Shown here piece after piece: positions 1-7,752 of a stretch of DNA of 9,905 nucleotides. The position numbers were made by a program, and so were the translations under genes. The stretch is taken from NCBI GenBank assembly GCA_937919075.1, contig CALFOF010000253.1, positions 1-9,905 on the forward strand, written 5' to 3'. The notes beneath the pieces were generated by a model. The model saw only the letters and a list, made by a program, of their open reading frames with translations. It did no database searches and had not been told where the DNA came from. Source of the stretch: an uncultured Cyanobium sp. (GTDB lineage Bacteria > Cyanobacteriota > Cyanobacteriia > PCC-6307 > Cyanobiaceae). The number at the start of each line of letters is the position of its first letter. Positions within the stretch are counted from its first letter, which is position 1.

Positions 1-83
1 CGTAGCCGGGGTGGGGGTGCCGAGGGAATTACACCACTCCATGGGACGCCGCTGTAGCAAAACGAGGAGCCTGGATCGTTGCA

Positions 84-536
84 GTGGCACTGCTGTTCTT
101 TGCACCCTTTTTCTCTCCATCACCTGCCATGGCTGACCAGCCCGGCAACTGGAATCTGGATGACGGCGCCGGCCACCGCCTGGGCGCCATGCTGTTTGAG
201 CGCTCTGACATCAATACCCCATCTGGCCTGCGGTTGCGCCTGAATGCCGAATCAGGCGGCCTGCAGCTGAACCACCTGCGCCCCCTGGTGCTCAGCGATG
301 ACCAAAGCCAGGCCTGGCAGCTCTCCAATCGCAGCGAAGAACTGCTGACGTCGCCAGGCGGCGTGATCCCCGTGGGATCGTCCCAGTTTGATGCCGGCTG
401 CCTGGATCCGATCCCTGCAGGTGGCCTCAGTCTGGTGATGGTGGTGCCCAGTTCCGAAGGAGATCTCAGCTTTGATCTCGCCCCCGGCCAGGTTCAATCG
501 CTCCACTCGCTGACAGACGCCTGCACAGACACTTGA
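84..536 (+). CDS. Secreted DUF3122-like protein, cyanobacterial, unknown function
   Basis: This is a small exported protein of unknown role, 150 residues from the GTG at 84, the only usual start codon in this frame after the stop at 3-5. It begins with a hydrophobic stretch and an AMA signal-peptidase-like site at residues 15-17, so the mature part probably starts at DQP and acts in the periplasm or lumen. The mature domain (about 22-145) has a beta-rich pattern, with GLRLRL near 48 and PVGSSQFDA near 96-104. From memory this resembles the cyanobacterial DUF3122 family; a profile search was not possible. It has two cysteines, 106 and 147, that could form a disulfide. The GTG start leaves the signal peptide without a basic n-region. 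That region is encoded upstream in another frame from ATG 41, so a one-base indel in the A run at 59-62 is suspected. Its stop lies 1 base from the convergent apcD stop. The reading frame is fairly sure; the start and family are less so. Confidence 0.72.
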   Translation: MALLFFAPFFSPSPAMADQPGNWNLDDGAGHRLGAMLFERSDINTPSGLRLRLNAESGGLQLNHLRPLVLSDDQSQAWQLSNRSEELLTSPGGVIPVGSSQFDAGCLDPIPAGGLSLVMVVPSSEGDLSFDLAPGQVQSLHSLTDACTDT

Positions 537-537
537 T

Positions 538-1032
538 TCAGCCGGGCGTTTGCATCCCCTGGATCAGGAAGTCGAAGTAGGGGCCTGCCATGACGGCATC
601 TTCGGTGGCGAGCAGCGACAGCGAGGCCTCTTTGAGCGTGCGCATGCTCTCCACCATGCCGGCCATGGGCACTCCCAGGCTGTTGTACATCTCGCGGGCA
701 CCGATCAAGCCGATGTCCTGGATCTTTTCGGTGCTGCCGGCCAGCACGCCATAGGTGACCAGGCGGAGATACCAGCTGAAATCACGCAGGCACTGAGCCC
801 GTTGACGCTGGCCATAAGCGTTGCCGCCTTGGGCCACGTATTCGGGCTTGCGCAGAAACAGCTGCCGCGCCGCCTCGTTGACGATCTTTTTCTCGTTTTC
901 CGTGAGCACGCGGGCCACACGAATGCGCTGGTTTCCCCCGGAGAGGAAATCAGCCATGGAGCGCAATTCACCGCCGCTGGGGTAGCGCAACTGATCATCG
1001 GCTTGCAGGATCAGGTCCCGGACGACGCTCAT
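538..1032 (-). CDS. apcD: Allophycocyanin alpha-B chain (phycobilisome core terminal emitter)
   Basis: This is a phycobiliprotein subunit of 164 residues, the usual length for allophycocyanin chains. ApcD replaces one alpha subunit in a core trimer and passes low-energy excitation from the phycobilisome to chlorophyll, and is linked to photosystem I transfer and state transitions. Cys81 in RAQCLRD is the phycocyanobilin attachment site; GGNAYG (69-74) and [12 protein letters not shown] (88-99) are core globin-fold signatures. [15 protein letters not shown] near 11-25 and TENEKKIV near 44-51 fit ApcD rather than ApcA, which has ADAEARYLSPGEL in the first of these places. The ATG at 1032 gives the standard MSVV start; an upstream in-frame start at 1116 would add 28 non-conserved residues and run towards rlmD. 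No other apc gene is near, which is normal because apcD is usually separate from apcABC. A -10-like element lies 22 bases upstream. There is no clear Shine-Dalgarno. The stop is 1 base from that of the neighbouring secreted-protein gene. Confidence 0.93.
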   Translation of the reverse strand: MSVVRDLILQADDQLRYPSGGELRSMADFLSGGNQRIRVARVLTENEKKIVNEAARQLFLRKPEYVAQGGNAYGQRQRAQCLRDFSWYLRLVTYGVLAGSTEKIQDIGLIGAREMYNSLGVPMAGMVESMRTLKEASLSLLATEDAVMAGPYFDFLIQGMQTPG

Positions 1033-1054
1033 CGAATGCACCACGCTGGGGCAG

Positions 1055-1060
1055 ATCTTA
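1055..1060 (-). promoter_or_regulatory. Candidate -10 element for apcD
   Basis: On the minus strand this reads TAAGAT, followed by CT, a 4 of 6 match to TATAAT. It lies 22 bases before the apcD ATG in the 135-base gap shared with rlmD, which would give a leader of roughly 15 bases. No convincing -35 box is present at 16-18 bases. Similar TAGGATC words sit upstream of pheT and metG. This is inference from position and resemblance only. Confidence 0.28.
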
Positions 1061-1167
1061 CCGAGAACAGACCCTTGCGACGGCCGTAGGTACCTTTGTG
1101 TAACGGCCCTTTGCATCCGGGGTGGCCTTTAGGGTCAGGGGCTGCCCGTTGTGTCGCAGGTCTTTGG

Positions 1168-2556
1168 ATGGCCCAACTCTTGCCCCCCTCCGGCACAGAA
1201 CTGAAGCTGAGCATCACCGGCTTGAACCACCTGGGCGAGGGCGTTGGGCGCTGGGGCGCGGCCACAGAAGCGGCCGGCGACCGGGGTGTGGTGGTGTTCG
1301 TGCCACAGGCGCTGCCCGGTGAGGCCGTGACGGCCCGCGTGACTTACCAGGCGAAAGGTCACGTGCTGGCCGAGTTGATCGAGCGGCACAACACAGCAGC
1401 GGAACGTCGGCGCCCGCCCTGCATCCTTGCCGAGCGCTGCGGCGGCTGCAGCGTTCAGCATCTGGTCGACGATGCCCAGGCGCGCTGGAAACAGGATCTG
1501 GTCCAGCAGGCCCTGCAGCGGATCGGCGGCTTTTCCCTCGCGGTGGAGCCGATCCTGGCGGCGGCTGAACCGCTCGCCTACCGCAACCGGGCCGTGATTC
1601 CGCTCGAGCGCGGACCCGATGGCGCCCTGCGGGCGGGCTTCTACCGCAGCGGCAGCCACAAGATCGTCAACATGAACCGCTGTCCGGTGCTCGATGGGCG
1701 CATCGACCGGCTGATCGCGCCGCTGAAGCAGGAGCTCGAGGCCAGCGATTGGCCTGTGGACGTGGACCGAAGCGAAGGCGGCGGTCTTCGCCATTTGGCC
1801 CTGCGCGTCGGGCATCACAGCGGCGAGGTGCTGGTCACCCTGATCAGCAGCCACAGCCAGCTGCCCGGGCTGAGCGAGCGGGCGGAAGCGTGGATGGAGC
1901 GCTGGCCTGAGCTGGTGGGCGTGTGTCTGAACCTCCAGCCCCTGCCCACGAACACCTTGATGGGGCCGCGCACCGAGGTGATCGCCGGGCGGGGCTGGCT
2001 GAGCGAACGTTTCTGCGGCCATGAACTGCGCATCGCCCCGGACACCTTCTTTCAGGTGCACACCCCGCAGGCCGAGCGGCTGGTGCCGCTGCTGGTGGAC
2101 GCGCTCGAACCACGCGCCGGTCGCACGCTGGTGGAGGCCTACTGCGGCATCGGCACCTTCGGCTTGCCCCTGGCGGCCACCGGAGCGACCGTGCGGGGGC
2201 TGGAGCTGCACCCGCCCAGCGTGGAGCAGGCCCGGCTCAACGCGGCGCTCAACGGCCTCAATGGCTTGACTGTGGAGAGCGCCGATGTGGCTGAAGCGCT
2301 GGTGGAGCTGCTGCCGGAGGCGGATGGATTGCTGCTCGATCCACCCCGCAAGGGCCTGCCCGAGCACGTCGCGGCCGTGATCAGCGCCTGCCCGCCCCGG
2401 CGTGTGGCTTACCTGAGCTGCAATCCCGCCACGTTCGCCCGCGACCTGGCCCGGCTCACCCAGGAAAGCGGGCTGAAACTGCTGAGCGTGCAACCGATCG
2501 ATTTCTTCCCCCAGACCAGCCACGTGGAAGCGCTGGCGGTGCTGGCCGCCAGCTGA
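1168..2556 (+). CDS. rlmD: 23S rRNA (uracil-5-)-methyltransferase, RumA/RlmD type
   Basis: This SAM-dependent enzyme methylates C5 of a uracil in RNA; RlmD acts on U1939 of 23S rRNA in E. coli. The protein has 462 residues. An N-terminal TRAM RNA-binding domain covers about 8-70. Cys85, Cys91, Cys94 and Cys172 match the spacing of the RumA [4Fe-4S] ligands (CX5CX2C, then a distant Cys in NRCPV). The Rossmann methyltransferase part has the SAM loop VEAYCGIGTFG (322-332), DPPRKGL (391-397), the nucleophile motif SCNP with Cys418, and a likely general base Glu454 in HVEAL. All catalytic features are intact. ATG 1168 places the TRAM domain correctly and has AGG seven bases upstream; a TTG at 1096 would add 24 unlikely residues. 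The exact target base cannot be read from sequence, since RlmC- and RlmCD-type enzymes are close relatives. It is divergent from apcD and its stop is 3 bases from the pheT stop. Confidence 0.92.
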   Translation: MAQLLPPSGTELKLSITGLNHLGEGVGRWGAATEAAGDRGVVVFVPQALPGEAVTARVTYQAKGHVLAELIERHNTAAERRRPPCILAERCGGCSVQHLVDDAQARWKQDLVQQALQRIGGFSLAVEPILAAAEPLAYRNRAVIPLERGPDGALRAGFYRSGSHKIVNMNRCPVLDGRIDRLIAPLKQELEASDWPVDVDRSEGGGLRHLALRVGHHSGEVLVTLISSHSQLPGLSERAEAWMERWPELVGVCLNLQPLPTNTLMGPRTEVIAGRGWLSERFCGHELRIAPDTFFQVHTPQAERLVPLLVDALEPRAGRTLVEAYCGIGTFGLPLAATGATVRGLELHPPSVEQARLNAALNGLNGLTVESADVAEALVELLPEADGLLLDPPRKGLPEHVAAVISACPPRRVAYLSCNPATFARDLARLTQESGLKLLSVQPIDFFPQTSHVEALAVLAAS

Positions 2557-2559
2557 GCG

Positions 2560-5055
2560 TCAGGCGCGCAGCTGGGCGCCGAACTGCTTCTCGATGGCCT
2601 GGCGAACGACCCCATGGGCCTGCTCCACCTCCGCTTCGGTGAGCGTGCGGCGGGCATCGCGGTAGCGCAGGCGGAAGGCCTGACTGGCGGCTCCCTCCGC
2701 CACCTGGCTGCCGGCATAGCGATCGATCAACTCCGCCGACTCCAGCAGGGGCCGGCCGGCCTTGCGCATCACCGTGAGCAGCTGGGCGGCCGTGACACTG
2801 GCAGGGATCACCACGGCGAGGTCGCGCTCGGAGGCGGGCACGGTGGGATAGGGGCTGAAGCTGGGTTGCCAGCGGTTGCTGCGGGTGGCTGCGAGCAGCA
2901 GCGGCTGCAACGACAGCTCGAACAGATGGGTGGATTCCGGCAGGTCGAGGGCCTCGGCCCGGGCCGGATGCAGCTGGCCAAACCAGCCCACCGCACGGCC
3001 TTCGAGCACCAGCTCCGCCGCGCGGCCGGGGTGCAGCAGCGGATGGCCCTGCAGAGGGCGGTCGTCGCAGCCAACAGACAGCTGGCCGAGGGCCTGCTGC
3101 AACACGCCGCGCGCCTCGTAGTACCCCAACGGCCGGGGCTTGCCGGCGCTGCTCCACAGCTCGGAACGCCGTTCGCCGCAGATCACACCCGCCAGCTTCG
3201 CCTCGCTGATCACATCGCCGACCACGTCACCGGTGGCGCGGAACACATGGCCGATCTCAAAGGCCCAGAAGCCTGGTTGGGAAGCCTGCAGGTTGCGGCG
3301 TGCCGCCAACAGCAGGTCATCGATCAGGGAATCGCGCAGATGGCCGTATTCGGCCAGCAGGGGATTGGCCAGCGCCACCCGCTCGGCGCCCGCCTGCCCG
3401 CTGTCACCGCTCACCGGTGCGTGGGCCGGCCCGAGCGACAACGAGCAGCACTCCTGCAATCCGGCAGCACTCAGGCCGCGGCGCAACAGGCGCTCGGCCT
3501 TCTGGGCGGGCTCCAGGCCACCAGGGCAGATCGGATCCGGCAGATGGCTGGCGAAGTGGTCGTAGCCCACCAGCCGGGCCACTTCCTCGATCAGGTCCAC
3601 TTCCCGCTGCAGATCCATCGCCCGCGATGGCGGCACCGTGACCCACCAGCCCGCCTCGCACTGCTCCAGCTGGCAGCCCAGGGCCTCCAGGGTGGCCGTG
3701 ATCCGTGCGTCGGCCAGGTCATCCGCCACACCATCGACGAGCACCGGACCCAGCAGTTGGTGCAGGGCATCGCGGCGCAAGGCCAGCGGTGGCCGGGGAT
3801 CCACCGGCGCCTGGTGCAGCCAGCGTCCCTGAATTTCCCCGCCGGCCAGTTCCACCAACAAGGCAGCGGCACGATCGGCCGCCGCCAGGGTGACCTCGCG
3901 GGGCAGGCCCTTCTCGAAGCGAAGGCTGGCGTCGGTGCGCAGGCCCACGCTGCGGGCGCTGCGGCGGACCGCCTGGGGCGCAAACACGGCCGCTTCCAGC
4001 CAGATGGCGCCGGTGCCGGGGTGCACCGACGCGTTGCTTCCACCGATCACCCCCGCCAGGGCCACCGGTTGGTTGGCGTAGGTGATCAGCAGGGCTTCCG
4101 GGCTCAGCAGGTGGCTGCCGCCATCGAGCGCCTCAAAGGCCTCGTCTGCTCCGGCCTGACGCACACCAATGGCGCCGGGATCGGCGGTGGCGGTGCCAGG
4201 CGGGCCAAGCAGGACCAGCCGCTCGCTGTCGAAGGCATGCAGGGGCTGGCCGAATTCGAGCATCACCAGATTGGTGACATCGACCACGTTGTTGATCGCC
4301 CGCAAGCCGGCCCGCTCCAGCCGTTGCTGCAGCCACTCCGGTGAGGGCCCAACCTGCACGCCGGTGATGGCGGTGAGGCTGTAGAGCCCACCGGCCTCGA
4401 TCGCGGCCCCATCAGCGGCCGCCACCGGCAATGGCACGGCTGGTACGGCCGGCGCCGGCGCCGTGAGCATCAGCGGTGCGCCGGTGAGGGCCGCTACCTC
4501 GCGGGCGATGCCCTGCATCGAGAGCCCATCGGGGCGGTTGGCCGTGATCGCCAGCTCCAGCACCTGATCGTCAAGACCGAGGCTGGGTCCCACCGGAGTG
4601 CCCAGCGGCGGCACGTCGCTCAGCAGATCGTCGAGCACGGCGATGCCATCGCTGCTCTCGGGCAGGCCCAGTTCCCGCAGCGAGCAGATCATGCCGCTGC
4701 TGGCCACGCCGCGCAGTTCGGCCGGCTTGATGGTGAGATCCACCGCCGGCAGATGCGCGCCCACCAGAGCCACGGGCACATGGATTCCAGCCCGCACATT
4801 CGGGGCGCCGCAGACAATCTGCAGCAGGTCGTCGCCTGCACCTGCCGCGACACGTACCTGGCAGACGCTGAGTTTGTCGGCGTTGGGATGGGGCGTGCGC
4901 TCCTCCACATAGCCCACCACCACGCCAGCGGCGCGGGCAGCGAGATCCTCGATCGCCTCCACTTCAAAGCCGGCCAGCGATAGACGCTCGGCCAATTCAG
5001 CGGCGGGCATGGAGCAGGCCACCAGCTCCCGCAACCATTGGAGCGAGACCTGCAT
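2560..5055 (-). CDS. pheT: Phenylalanyl-tRNA synthetase beta subunit
   Basis: This is the large, non-catalytic chain of the cytoplasmic alpha2beta2 enzyme that charges tRNA-Phe; it binds tRNA and hydrolyses mischarged Tyr-tRNA. At 831 residues it is full length for the bacterial long type. Domains in order: B1 start (1-38, [11 protein letters not shown]); an EMAP/OB-fold tRNA-binding module (about 39-150, with HPNADKL at 56-62 and CGAPNV at 82-87); the B3/B4 editing module (about 215-390, with INNVVDVTN at 254-262, GQPLHAFD at 269-276, LAGVIGG at 333-339, [11 protein letters not shown] at 373-383); B5 (about 415-500); the B6/B7 pseudo-catalytic core; and the FDX-ACB anticodon-binding fold (about 735-831, SERDLAVV at 742-749). 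ATG 5055 gives the conserved MxVSLQWL start; the open frame continues upstream but without homology-like sequence and into the divergent rpmG region. The gene for the alpha chain, pheS, is not adjacent, which is common in cyanobacteria. No Shine-Dalgarno is seen. Confidence 0.96.
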   Translation of the reverse strand: MQVSLQWLRELVACSMPAAELAERLSLAGFEVEAIEDLAARAAGVVVGYVEERTPHPNADKLSVCQVRVAAGAGDDLLQIVCGAPNVRAGIHVPVALVGAHLPAVDLTIKPAELRGVASSGMICSLRELGLPESSDGIAVLDDLLSDVPPLGTPVGPSLGLDDQVLELAITANRPDGLSMQGIAREVAALTGAPLMLTAPAPAVPAVPLPVAAADGAAIEAGGLYSLTAITGVQVGPSPEWLQQRLERAGLRAINNVVDVTNLVMLEFGQPLHAFDSERLVLLGPPGTATADPGAIGVRQAGADEAFEALDGGSHLLSPEALLITYANQPVALAGVIGGSNASVHPGTGAIWLEAAVFAPQAVRRSARSVGLRTDASLRFEKGLPREVTLAAADRAAALLVELAGGEIQGRWLHQAPVDPRPPLALRRDALHQLLGPVLVDGVADDLADARITATLEALGCQLEQCEAGWWVTVPPSRAMDLQREVDLIEEVARLVGYDHFASHLPDPICPGGLEPAQKAERLLRRGLSAAGLQECCSLSLGPAHAPVSGDSGQAGAERVALANPLLAEYGHLRDSLIDDLLLAARRNLQASQPGFWAFEIGHVFRATGDVVGDVISEAKLAGVICGERRSELWSSAGKPRPLGYYEARGVLQQALGQLSVGCDDRPLQGHPLLHPGRAAELVLEGRAVGWFGQLHPARAEALDLPESTHLFELSLQPLLLAATRSNRWQPSFSPYPTVPASERDLAVVIPASVTAAQLLTVMRKAGRPLLESAELIDRYAGSQVAEGAASQAFRLRYRDARRTLTEAEVEQAHGVVRQAIEKQFGAQLRA

Positions 5056-5081
5056 CGAATCCACGGCGTCCAGTCGCCGAG

Positions 5082-5087
5082 ATCCTA
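5082..5087 (-). promoter_or_regulatory. Candidate -10 element for pheT
   Basis: On the minus strand this reads TAGGAT, followed by CT, a 4 of 6 match to TATAAT, 26 bases before the pheT ATG. It would leave a leader of about 20 bases. There is no recognisable -35 box. It is supported mainly by its likeness to the words before apcD and metG. Confidence 0.27.
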
Positions 5088-5114
5088 ATGACCGGCCCGG
5101 TGCAGACCGGAGAG

Positions 5115-5120
5115 TATGTT
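5115..5120 (+). promoter_or_regulatory. Possible -10 element for the rpmG-rpsR operon
   Basis: The hexamer TATGTT lies 44 bases before rpmG in the 109-base gap divergent from pheT. It matches TATAAT at 4 of 6 positions and has no good -35 partner. A short inverted repeat, AGCTG-T-CAGCT, follows at about 5125-5135 but is too small to call an operator. Confidence 0.17.
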
Positions 5121-5164
5121 GTCTAGCTGTCAGCTCGCCTCGCTTCAGCGGCGCACGTCCTTCC

Positions 5165-5359
5165 ATGGCAAAAAACAAGGGCGTCCGGCTCGTGATCACT
5201 CTTGAGTGCACCGAATGCCGGTCCAACCCCGCCAAGCGGTCTCCTGGTGTGTCTCGTTACACCACCCAGAAGAACCGCCGCAACACCACCGAACGGCTCG
5301 AATTGAAGAAGTTCTGCCCTCACTGCAACAAGAGCACGAACCACAAGGAGATCAAGTGA
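5165..5359 (+). CDS. rpmG: 50S ribosomal protein bL33
   Basis: This is a small basic protein of the large ribosomal subunit near the E site. It has 64 residues, the normal size. It starts MAKNKGVRL and ends HKEIK. Two CxxC-type pairs, Cys15/Cys18 and Cys51/Cys54, make it the zinc-binding (C+) form, so it is not the cysteine-free paralogue used under zinc shortage. ATG 5165 gives the conserved N-terminus; the frame is open upstream to 5009 but overlaps pheT on the other strand. The upstream bases are C/T-rich with no Shine-Dalgarno. rpsR follows after 77 bases on the same strand; the rpl33-rps18 order is also kept in many plastid genomes. Confidence 0.96.
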   Translation: MAKNKGVRLVITLECTECRSNPAKRSPGVSRYTTQKNRRNTTERLELKKFCPHCNKSTNHKEIK

Positions 5360-5384
5360 GTTAGGGCTCGCGGTCAGCACCGCC

Positions 5385-5436
5385 TGCCCTCCCGCTTGTT
5401 CATCTCTCCACGTCTTCTTCCTTTCTGCCCTTCCCC
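5385..5436 (+). promoter_or_regulatory. Pyrimidine-rich leader before rpsR
   Basis: Of these 52 bases, 45 are C or T on the coding strand, and the tract runs straight into the rpsR ATG. There is no Shine-Dalgarno and no obvious hairpin. Such tracts can bind ribosomal protein S1 and promote initiation without Shine-Dalgarno pairing; that this one does so is inference. Confidence 0.35.
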
Positions 5437-5658
5437 ATGTCCAGCTCCTTCTTCAAGAAGCGTCTTTCTCCGATCAAGCCCGGCGATCCGATCGACTACA
5501 AAGACGTCGATCTGCTCAAGAAGTTCATCACTGAACGGGGCAAGATCCTGCCGCGCCGGCTCACTGGGCTCACCGCCCAGCAGCAGCGCGACCTCACCAA
5601 CTCGGTGAAGCGCGCCCGCATCCTGGCGCTGCTTCCCTTCGTGAACCCCGAAGGCTGA
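5437..5658 (+). CDS. rpsR: 30S ribosomal protein bS18
   Basis: This is a small-subunit protein that pairs with bS6 on the platform of the 30S subunit and binds 16S rRNA. It has 73 residues and shows the family core: [19 protein letters not shown] (about 19-37), LPRRLTGL (38-45) and the basic helix [11 protein letters not shown] (58-68). ATG 5437 is preferred because it starts MSSSFFKKR and is the only sensible start; no Shine-Dalgarno precedes it, and the 50 bases upstream are strongly pyrimidine-rich. The ribonuclease gene begins 10 bases after its stop, so the three genes rpmG, rpsR and the ribonuclease are probably co-transcribed. Confidence 0.96.
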   Translation: MSSSFFKKRLSPIKPGDPIDYKDVDLLKKFITERGKILPRRLTGLTAQQQRDLTNSVKRARILALLPFVNPEG

Positions 5659-5668
5659 GTTCCCCTTG

Positions 5669-7738
5669 GTGTTTCAGCCCGGCGACCTGGTCGGTCTGAA
5701 CGGCTCCCGGGGGCCTGAGCTTGCCGTGATCGACACCCTGTCGGGCAGCAAAGCCGCCCTGCGGGTTGGTGGTGAGGCCAGGCGCCAACAGGTGCCGCTG
5801 CGGGAGCTTGACGCCCTGGCAGCCTTGCCCGGCGCCTTTGACCCGCCTGCCTCTCTGCTGGCTCCCCCCTGGGGGCTCACGGCAGAGGTGCTGCAGCAGC
5901 ACAAGCCCTCCAGCCGCGATCTTGCTGCCGCCTGGTTACTGCTCACTGAGCCGGTGACGCCGGCAGCAGCGTCACCTTCGGGAGCGGCTGCCGACGGCAC
6001 TCCTGCTGCCATGCCCCTGGAGGACCTCGTGGCCCTGGTGGCCCCTGCTGACGCACCAGCGGCCCGGGCCGCCTGTTGGCTGGTCTTGCAGCAGCCGGAG
6101 CAGCACTTTTTCCGCTGGCGCCATGGTGCTCTCCAGCCCCGCTCGTTGCGGGATCTGCGCCAGCTGCGCCGCGAGCGACACCTCGAACGCTTGGCCCGGT
6201 TGCGCGAGCAGCGTTGGCAGGCCTTGCTGCAGCAACGGCAGCCGCTCGATCCGAGCAGCCTCGACGCGGAGGCCAGAGCTCAGCTCGACCGCCTGCTGGC
6301 TTTGGCCACTGGCGACATCACCACGCCCTTGCCGCTGGCGTTGCGCCAGGCGCTGCACAGCGCCCACTGCAGTGCGGAGCCGGGGGCGGTACGTCGCCTG
6401 CTGGTGGATCTGGGCCAGTGGGAGCCTCACGGGCTGCCCTCGCTGCAACGCACGGCGTGGGACCAGGGTTTCGCGCCCGAGCTGCTGGCTGAGGCCGAAC
6501 GGTTGATCGCCGCCGCCGCTCTCCCACAGCCGGGCGACGATCTGCGCCGCGACCTGACTGGCCTGCGCACCTACACGCTCGATGATCCCGACACCCAGGA
6601 GATCGACGACGCCCTCTCCCTTGAGCAGCTGGCCGAAGGGCGCCAGCGTCTTTGGGTGCACATCGCCGATCCCGGGCGGCTGGTGCCGGCGGAATCGCCC
6701 TTGGATCTGGAGGCACGGCGCCGCGCTTCCAGCCTCTACCTGGCCGACCGGGTGGTGCCGATGTTTCCGTTTCCGCTGGCCACCGGCCCCTTCAGCCTGC
6801 GCCAGGGCCAACGCTGCCCCGCTTGGAGCACGGCGATCGAGCTGGAAGTCGACGGGGCGGTGGCTGCCGTCGAGATCGTGCGCAGCTGGGTGGTGCCCAC
6901 CTATCGCCTCTCCTACGCCGACGGCGATGCCCTGATCGAACTGGCCCCGAAGGAGGAGCCGGATCTGGCCAGCATCGACACCCTGTTGGAGCGCCGTCGC
7001 CGCTGGCGCCTGGCCCAGGGCGCGCTGCAGATGGAGCAACCGGAGGGACGCATCCGTGCGGCGGAGGGGCAAACAAGTGTGGAGATCACCGACCCGACCC
7101 CGGCCCGGGCGCTGGTGGCCGAAGCGATGATCCTCAATGGCGCCGTGATCGCCGGCTATGGCGTGAGCGAGGGTCTGGCCCTTCCCTACCGGGGCCAGCC
7201 CAGCGCCGAACTGCCACCCGCCGCCCAACTGGAAGCCCTGCCCCCAGGTCCGGTGCGGCACATGGCTCTGCGCCGCTGCCTCACGCGGGGCGTCACCGGC
7301 GTGCAGCCCAGCCACCACTTCAGCCTCGGGCTCAGCGCCTACGTGCAGGCCACCTCACCGATCCGGCGCTACGCAGATCTGCTGGTGCAACGTCAGTTGG
7401 CGGCCCATCAGCAACAGCTGCCGCCCCTGGACGGAACTGAGCTGGGCGCCCTGCTCGATCAACTCGACCCGGCCCTGCGGGAGGGGGTGCAGATCAGCCG
7501 CGAAGACCAGCGTCACTGGCAGCAGGTGTGGTTTGAGCAGCACCCCGACGAGCGCTTGGAGGGGGTGTTCCTGCGCTGGCTGCGGGAGCAGGACCGGCTC
7601 GGCCTGGTGCATCTCGAAGCGCTGGCACTGGACGTGGCCGCCCGCTGCCCCGCCGCTGCAGAAGCCGGCACCCTCCTGACAGTGCAGGTGCAGATGGTGG
7701 ATTCGCTGTCTGATCTGCTGCGCCTGGAAGCGCGCTGA
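5669..7738 (+). CDS. RNase II/RNase R-family 3'-5' exoribonuclease (RNB domain)
   Basis: This is a processive, metal-dependent 3'-5' exoribonuclease for RNA decay or processing, 689 residues from GTG 5669; TTG 5666 is an adjacent alternative start. The N-terminal 290 residues are divergent, with an Ala/Pro-rich linker at about 94-116 and a very basic helical stretch at 158-192. The RNB catalytic domain runs from about 293 to 620. Its metal site is DDPDTQEIDDAL (305-316): Asp305, Glu311, Asp313 and Asp314 align with Asp201, 207, 209 and 210 of E. coli RNase II, so one Asp is replaced by Glu. The family signature ATSPIRRYADLLVQR (561-575) is intact. The tail (about 626-689) looks like a short beta-rich OB/S1-like fold, not a full RNase R S1 plus Lys-rich end. 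It begins 10 bases after rpsR, suggesting translational coupling and a shared transcript. I do not choose between rnb, rnr and zam as a symbol. Its stop is 14 bases from that of the convergent oxidoreductase. Confidence 0.9.
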   Translation: MFQPGDLVGLNGSRGPELAVIDTLSGSKAALRVGGEARRQQVPLRELDALAALPGAFDPPASLLAPPWGLTAEVLQQHKPSSRDLAAAWLLLTEPVTPAAASPSGAAADGTPAAMPLEDLVALVAPADAPAARAACWLVLQQPEQHFFRWRHGALQPRSLRDLRQLRRERHLERLARLREQRWQALLQQRQPLDPSSLDAEARAQLDRLLALATGDITTPLPLALRQALHSAHCSAEPGAVRRLLVDLGQWEPHGLPSLQRTAWDQGFAPELLAEAERLIAAAALPQPGDDLRRDLTGLRTYTLDDPDTQEIDDALSLEQLAEGRQRLWVHIADPGRLVPAESPLDLEARRRASSLYLADRVVPMFPFPLATGPFSLRQGQRCPAWSTAIELEVDGAVAAVEIVRSWVVPTYRLSYADGDALIELAPKEEPDLASIDTLLERRRRWRLAQGALQMEQPEGRIRAAEGQTSVEITDPTPARALVAEAMILNGAVIAGYGVSEGLALPYRGQPSAELPPAAQLEALPPGPVRHMALRRCLTRGVTGVQPSHHFSLGLSAYVQATSPIRRYADLLVQRQLAAHQQQLPPLDGTELGALLDQLDPALREGVQISREDQRHWQQVWFEQHPDERLEGVFLRWLREQDRLGLVHLEALALDVAARCPAAAEAGTLLTVQVQMVDSLSDLLRLEAR

Positions 7739-7752
7739 AACGCTCCGGCAGC

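Noticed and set aside
8..45. Runs of G at the left edge that could suggest a G-quadruplex
   Set aside because: Three close runs are present but the fourth is about 16 bases away, and the window starts here, so no proper motif can be shown.
550..1089. A 179-codon open frame antisense to apcD
   Set aside because: apcD is clearly recognised; the opposite frame has a His/Gln/Ala-rich shadow composition.
1082..1108. Inverted repeat GGCCGT...ACGGCC around an AGGTACCT palindrome in the apcD-rlmD gap
   Set aside because: The stem is only 6 bases with a 15-base loop, no U tract follows, and nothing ties it to a known operator.
1135..2523. A 462-codon open frame antisense to rlmD
   Set aside because: The protein is low in recognisable motifs and lies wholly under a well-supported methyltransferase gene.
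2614..4344. A 576-codon open frame antisense to pheT
   Set aside because: It is a shadow of GC-rich codon use. Its translation is rich in Q, G, R, A and H without domains, and pheT is certain on the other strand.
5972..7318. A 448-codon open frame antisense to the ribonuclease
   Set aside because: It mirrors the RNB coding frame; no motif, start signal or neighbour supports it.
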